From Akkermansia muciniphila (GTDB taxonomy: Bacteria; Pseudomonadota; Gammaproteobacteria; Burkholderiales; Burkholderiaceae_C): DNA of 8,612 bases. How positions within the stretch are numbered: the stretch's first letter is position 1; every line of letters starts with the position of its first letter. This document shows, piece by piece, positions 6,294-8,612 of this stretch. The stretch spans positions 1 to 8,612 of the forward strand of contig CALPVM020000085.1 of NCBI GenBank assembly GCA_943327015.2. The letters run 5' to 3'. Both the position numbers and the translations under genes were made by a program. A model generated the notes under the pieces. That model did not search any database and was not told the origin of the DNA. It saw only the letters and a list, made by a program, of their open reading frames with translations.

Positions 6294-6314
6294 CAATGCA
6301 TAAACATTGCATTG
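6294..6314. repeat. Perfect 7-bp inverted repeat upstream of the receiver-TPR gene
   Basis: CAATGCA (6294-6300) and TGCATTG (6308-6314) are exact reverse complements separated by seven bases, about 21 bases before the receiver-TPR start codon. The stem is too AT-rich and lacks a T-run to be a terminator. It could be an operator for a dimeric regulator or a leader hairpin. The rest of the 86-base gap (6274-6359) contains a -10-like GATAAT on the minus strand but no good -35 at proper spacing, so no promoter is called. No terminator for gltD is visible. Confidence 0.35.
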
Positions 6315-6359
6315 GAATTAGACTAATTATCCACCAACACAACATCAAGCCACCACTTA

Positions 6360-7826
6360 TTAACGCGGTAAAGTACTGCCACCCATCAAGAACTCATCGA
6401 CTGCTCGGGCAGCCTGACGGCCTTCACGAATAGCCCACACCACCAAACTCTGACCGCGACGAATGTCACCAGCTGCAAACACCTTGGGCACAGAAGTCAG
6501 GTATCCACCTTTTTCATCGGTACCCGCTTTTGCATTGCCTCGCGCGTCTTTTTGAATACCAAAAGCATCAAGAATCGAAGCAACGGGATTCACAAAGCCC
6601 ATGGCCAATAAAACCATATCGGCAGGCAGTATCTGCTCTGAGCCGGCTACCTCTGTCATTTTGCCGTCTTTCCACTCTACGCGCACGGTTTTGAGTCCGG
6701 TAAGTTTGCCTTTCTCGCCAATAAACTCTTTGGTAGAAATAGCAAACTCACGCTCACAACCCTCTTCATGGCTGGAGCTGGTACGCAACTTAATTGGCCA
6801 GTTAGGCCAGGTCATGGGGCGGTTTTCTTCGATGGGTGGCTGGGGCATCAGTTCAAACTGGGTAACGCTTTTTGCGCCATGGCGGTTACTGGTTCCAACG
6901 CAGTCAGAACCTGTGTCTCCACCGCCAATCACAATCACGTTTTTTCCATCAGCGCGCAGTTGGCCTTTCAATTTGTCACCAGCGTTTACCTTGTTTTGCT
7001 GCGGTAAAAATTCCATGGCAAAGTGAACGCCACTGAGCTCACGCCCCGGCACCGGCAGGTCACGCGACTGCTCGGCACCACCCGCTAAAACCACGGCGTC
7101 AAAATCCTGCTGCAACTGAGCCGCACTGATGGTTTCTTTGGCCCAATTCGTAACTTTGGTGTCTTTGGGCAACTCGCCAATCAATACGCCGGTACGAATT
7201 ACTACGCCCTCTTTTTGCAATTGGGCTACACGGCGGTCAATATGGGTTTTTTCCATTTTGAAGTCTGGAATGCCATAGCGCAGCAAGCCACCGACACGGT
7301 CGTTTTTCTCGAACACCGTGACATCATGACCCACACGTGCCAACTGTTGCGCAGCCGCCAATCCAGCGGGGCCGGAACCGACAATCGCCACTTTTTTGCC
7401 GGTTTTTTGTTTGGGTGGCTGGGCCAAAACCCAACCTTCGGCCCAGGCGCGGTCAATGATGGCGTGCTCAATAGACTTAATGCCAACTGCGTCGTCATTC
7501 ACGTTCAAGGTACAAGCAGCCTCGCAGGGCGCCGGACAAATGCGGCCGGTGAACTCCGGAAAGTTGTTGGTGCTGTGCAGCGTGTCAATGGCTGTTTTCC
7601 AGTCGCCACGGTATACCAAATCGTTAAAGTCCGGGATGATATTGTTAACCGGGCAGCCGCTATTACAAAACGGCGTGCCACAATCCATGCAGCGTGCAGA
7701 CTGCTGCTTGGCTTGCTTATCGTCCAGTCCGATCACAAACTCTTTGTAATGTTTTACGCGCTCTTCTACGGGTTTGTAGCCCTCTTCAACGCGCTCAAAC
7801 TCCATAAAACCAGTTACTTTTCCCAT
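6360..7826 (-). CDS. gltD: Glutamate synthase (NADPH) small subunit
   Basis: A 488-residue flavoprotein, close to the usual 470-490. Known: GltD oxidises NADPH and passes electrons through FAD and iron-sulfur clusters to GltB, which makes two glutamates from glutamine and 2-oxoglutarate. Seen: the N-terminal cysteine set C46-x2-C49-x4-C54-x3-C58 and a second set C97-x3-C101-x3-C105 for the [4Fe-4S] clusters. Then come the FAD-binding motif VAIVGSGPAGLAAAQ (146-160), the NADPH-binding motif VIVIGGGDTGSDCVG (297-311) and the closing FAD block VFAAGDIRRGQSLVVWAIREG (split as 449-459 and 460-469). All motifs look intact. It starts 32 bases after gltB with AGGAAGA (7838-7832) at good spacing before the ATG. 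The pair is likely one transcript. Cytoplasmic. Confidence 0.97.
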   Translation of the reverse strand: MGKVTGFMEFERVEEGYKPVEERVKHYKEFVIGLDDKQAKQQSARCMDCGTPFCNSGCPVNNIIPDFNDLVYRGDWKTAIDTLHSTNNFPEFTGRICPAPCEAACTLNVNDDAVGIKSIEHAIIDRAWAEGWVLAQPPKQKTGKKVAIVGSGPAGLAAAQQLARVGHDVTVFEKNDRVGGLLRYGIPDFKMEKTHIDRRVAQLQKEGVVIRTGVLIGELPKDTKVTNWAKETISAAQLQQDFDAVVLAGGAEQSRDLPVPGRELSGVHFAMEFLPQQNKVNAGDKLKGQLRADGKNVIVIGGGDTGSDCVGTSNRHGAKSVTQFELMPQPPIEENRPMTWPNWPIKLRTSSSHEEGCEREFAISTKEFIGEKGKLTGLKTVRVEWKDGKMTEVAGSEQILPADMVLLAMGFVNPVASILDAFGIQKDARGNAKAGTDEKGGYLTSVPKVFAAGDIRRGQSLVVWAIREGRQAARAVDEFLMGGSTLPR

Positions 7827-7858
7827 AATATTCTTCCTGATTCGTTAAAAGACGGGGC

Positions 7859-8612
7859 TCACTTGGCAGGAGCCGATTCTTTTTTAGCAGCTGATGCAGC
7901 AACGTTTACGGTTTTCTTCATGCACTGTTTGGCATGAATTTCACCCAAGGCACGCTTGTACTCCAGCGGGAACACCTTAACGAACTTAGCACGTGCAGTT
8001 TCCCAGTTGTCAAGCAACTCACGGGCACGTTTGCTGCCGGTCCAGCGGTTGTGGTCTTCCAGCAGTTTTTTCAGCTGCACCTCATCCGCCTGTCCACGAT
8101 GCCAAATGGCTTTGTCCATGCTCGCTTCTTGCTCGGCTTTGGAGAGCACTTTTTCCATGCTAACCATGGCCGTATTGCAGCGTTTGGCAAACTGGCCATC
8201 TTCATCGTACACATAGGCTATACCGCCGCTCATACCGGCTGCAAAGTTGCGACCGGTTTTACCCAACACCGCAACGGTGCCACCTGTCATGTATTCGCAA
8301 CCATGGTCACCTGTGCCCTCTACGACCGCACTGGCACCTGACAAGCGTACTGCAAAACGCTCACCAGCCACGCCGCTGAAGAACGCCTCACCGGTGGTAG
8401 CACCGTACATTACAGTGTTGCCGACAATCGTGTTGCTGATGGCTTCGCCTCTAAAGTCAATACTTGGGCGAACCACAATACGACCACCCGACAAACCTTT
8501 ACCGGTGTAGTCGTTGGCGTCACCAATCATGTACAGGGTAATACCTTTGGCAAGAAATGCACCAAAAGACTGACCGCCTGTGCCTTCGAGCTGAATCCGG
8601 ATAGTGTCATCC
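7859..8612 (-). CDS. gltB: Glutamate synthase (NADPH) large subunit, C-terminal part (runs off the right edge)
   Basis: About 250 C-terminal residues of a protein normally near 1500. Known: GltB binds glutamine and 2-oxoglutarate and carries FMN and a [3Fe-4S] cluster; its C-terminal GXGXG right-handed beta-helix is a structural domain. Seen: the frame is open from the window edge (DDTIRIQLEGTGGQSFGAFL), so the Met at 8530 is internal and not a start. The beta-helix follows with GDANDYTGKGLSGGRIVV, NTVMYGATTGEAFFSGVAGE, EGTGDHGCEYMTGGTVAVLG and NFAAGMSGGIAYVYDEDG, the usual glycine-rich turns. A helical tail with KRARELLDNWETARAKFVKV precedes an Ala/Lys-rich end, VNVAASAAKKESAPAK, which looks like a flexible extension. 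The FMN, Fe-S and amidotransferase parts lie outside the window. Confidence 0.97.
   Translation of the reverse strand, partial: DDTIRIQLEGTGGQSFGAFLAKGITLYMIGDANDYTGKGLSGGRIVVRPSIDFRGEAISNTIVGNTVMYGATTGEAFFSGVAGERFAVRLSGASAVVEGTGDHGCEYMTGGTVAVLGKTGRNFAAGMSGGIAYVYDEDGQFAKRCNTAMVSMEKVLSKAEQEASMDKAIWHRGQADEVQLKKLLEDHNRWTGSKRARELLDNWETARAKFVKVFPLEYKRALGEIHAKQCMKKTVNVAASAAKKESAPAK

Noticed and set aside
6274..6359. A promoter for the receiver-TPR gene
   Set aside because: GATAAT and TCTAAT look like -10 boxes on the minus strand, but no acceptable -35 lies 16-18 bases upstream of either.
7215..7937. A 240-codon open frame on the plus strand
   Set aside because: It lies wholly antisense to gltD and the end of gltB, both with intact motifs. 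The translation shows no recognisable domain and is best explained as a shadow frame.
8528..8530. ATG at 8530 as the start of a separate 223-residue protein
   Set aside because: The frame stays open to the window edge with conserved GltB sequence (IRIQLEGTGGQSFGAFL), so this Met is internal to gltB.
1..8612. Mobile elements, tRNA genes or CRISPR arrays
   Set aside because: No transposase or integrase sequence, no long direct or terminal inverted repeats and no evenly spaced repeats were seen; gene order and composition are even throughout.

Overview
The window comes from a Gram-negative proteobacterium, most likely a betaproteobacterium of the Burkholderiales type. The evidence is the gene order: gltB-gltD, then an mla phospholipid-transport operon that carries mlaA inside it (mlaF-E-D-A-C-B), then the first gene of an ABC exporter. 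From memory this order is common in that group, whereas E. coli keeps mlaA elsewhere. Base composition looks close to half G+C by eye. I cannot name a genus. Every gene I can support lies on the minus strand, so the window reads from right to left. No tRNA, rRNA, insertion sequence or CRISPR array was seen, and no gene-free stretch reaches 300 bases.

Nitrogen assimilation (8612 down to 6360): the C-terminal part of glutamate synthase large subunit (gltB, running off the right edge), then the complete small subunit gltD after a 32-base gap with a good ribosome binding site.

Signalling pair (6273 down to 4022): a 548-residue protein with an N-terminal receiver domain and a long TPR-like helical C-terminus. 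Its stop overlaps by four bases the start of a 202-residue protein with a histidine-kinase-type ATPase domain and a possible phospho-acceptor histidine, but no sensor or membrane segment. This pair is the least explained part of the window. It sits between gltBD and mla, and neither protein has a recognisable DNA-binding domain.

Outer-membrane lipid asymmetry (3936 down to 174): mlaF (ATPase), mlaE (permease), mlaD (MCE protein), mlaA (outer-membrane lipoprotein), mlaC (periplasmic carrier) and mlaB (STAS protein). Together these form a complete path for phospholipid between outer and inner membranes. The genes are tightly packed, with overlaps at mlaF/mlaE and mlaD/mlaA and a one-base gap at mlaC/mlaB. 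mlaD and mlaB start with GTG.

Left edge (159 down to 1): the first 53 codons of another ABC ATPase, resembling YadG-type exporter ATPases. Its only plausible ATG lies in a perfect 12-bp hairpin with a four-base loop, followed by a T-rich run. This looks like a terminator or attenuator placed on a start codon and is the most striking non-coding signal here.

Two short gaps (3937-4021 and 6274-6359) hold inverted repeats. The first also has a weak candidate promoter for mla.
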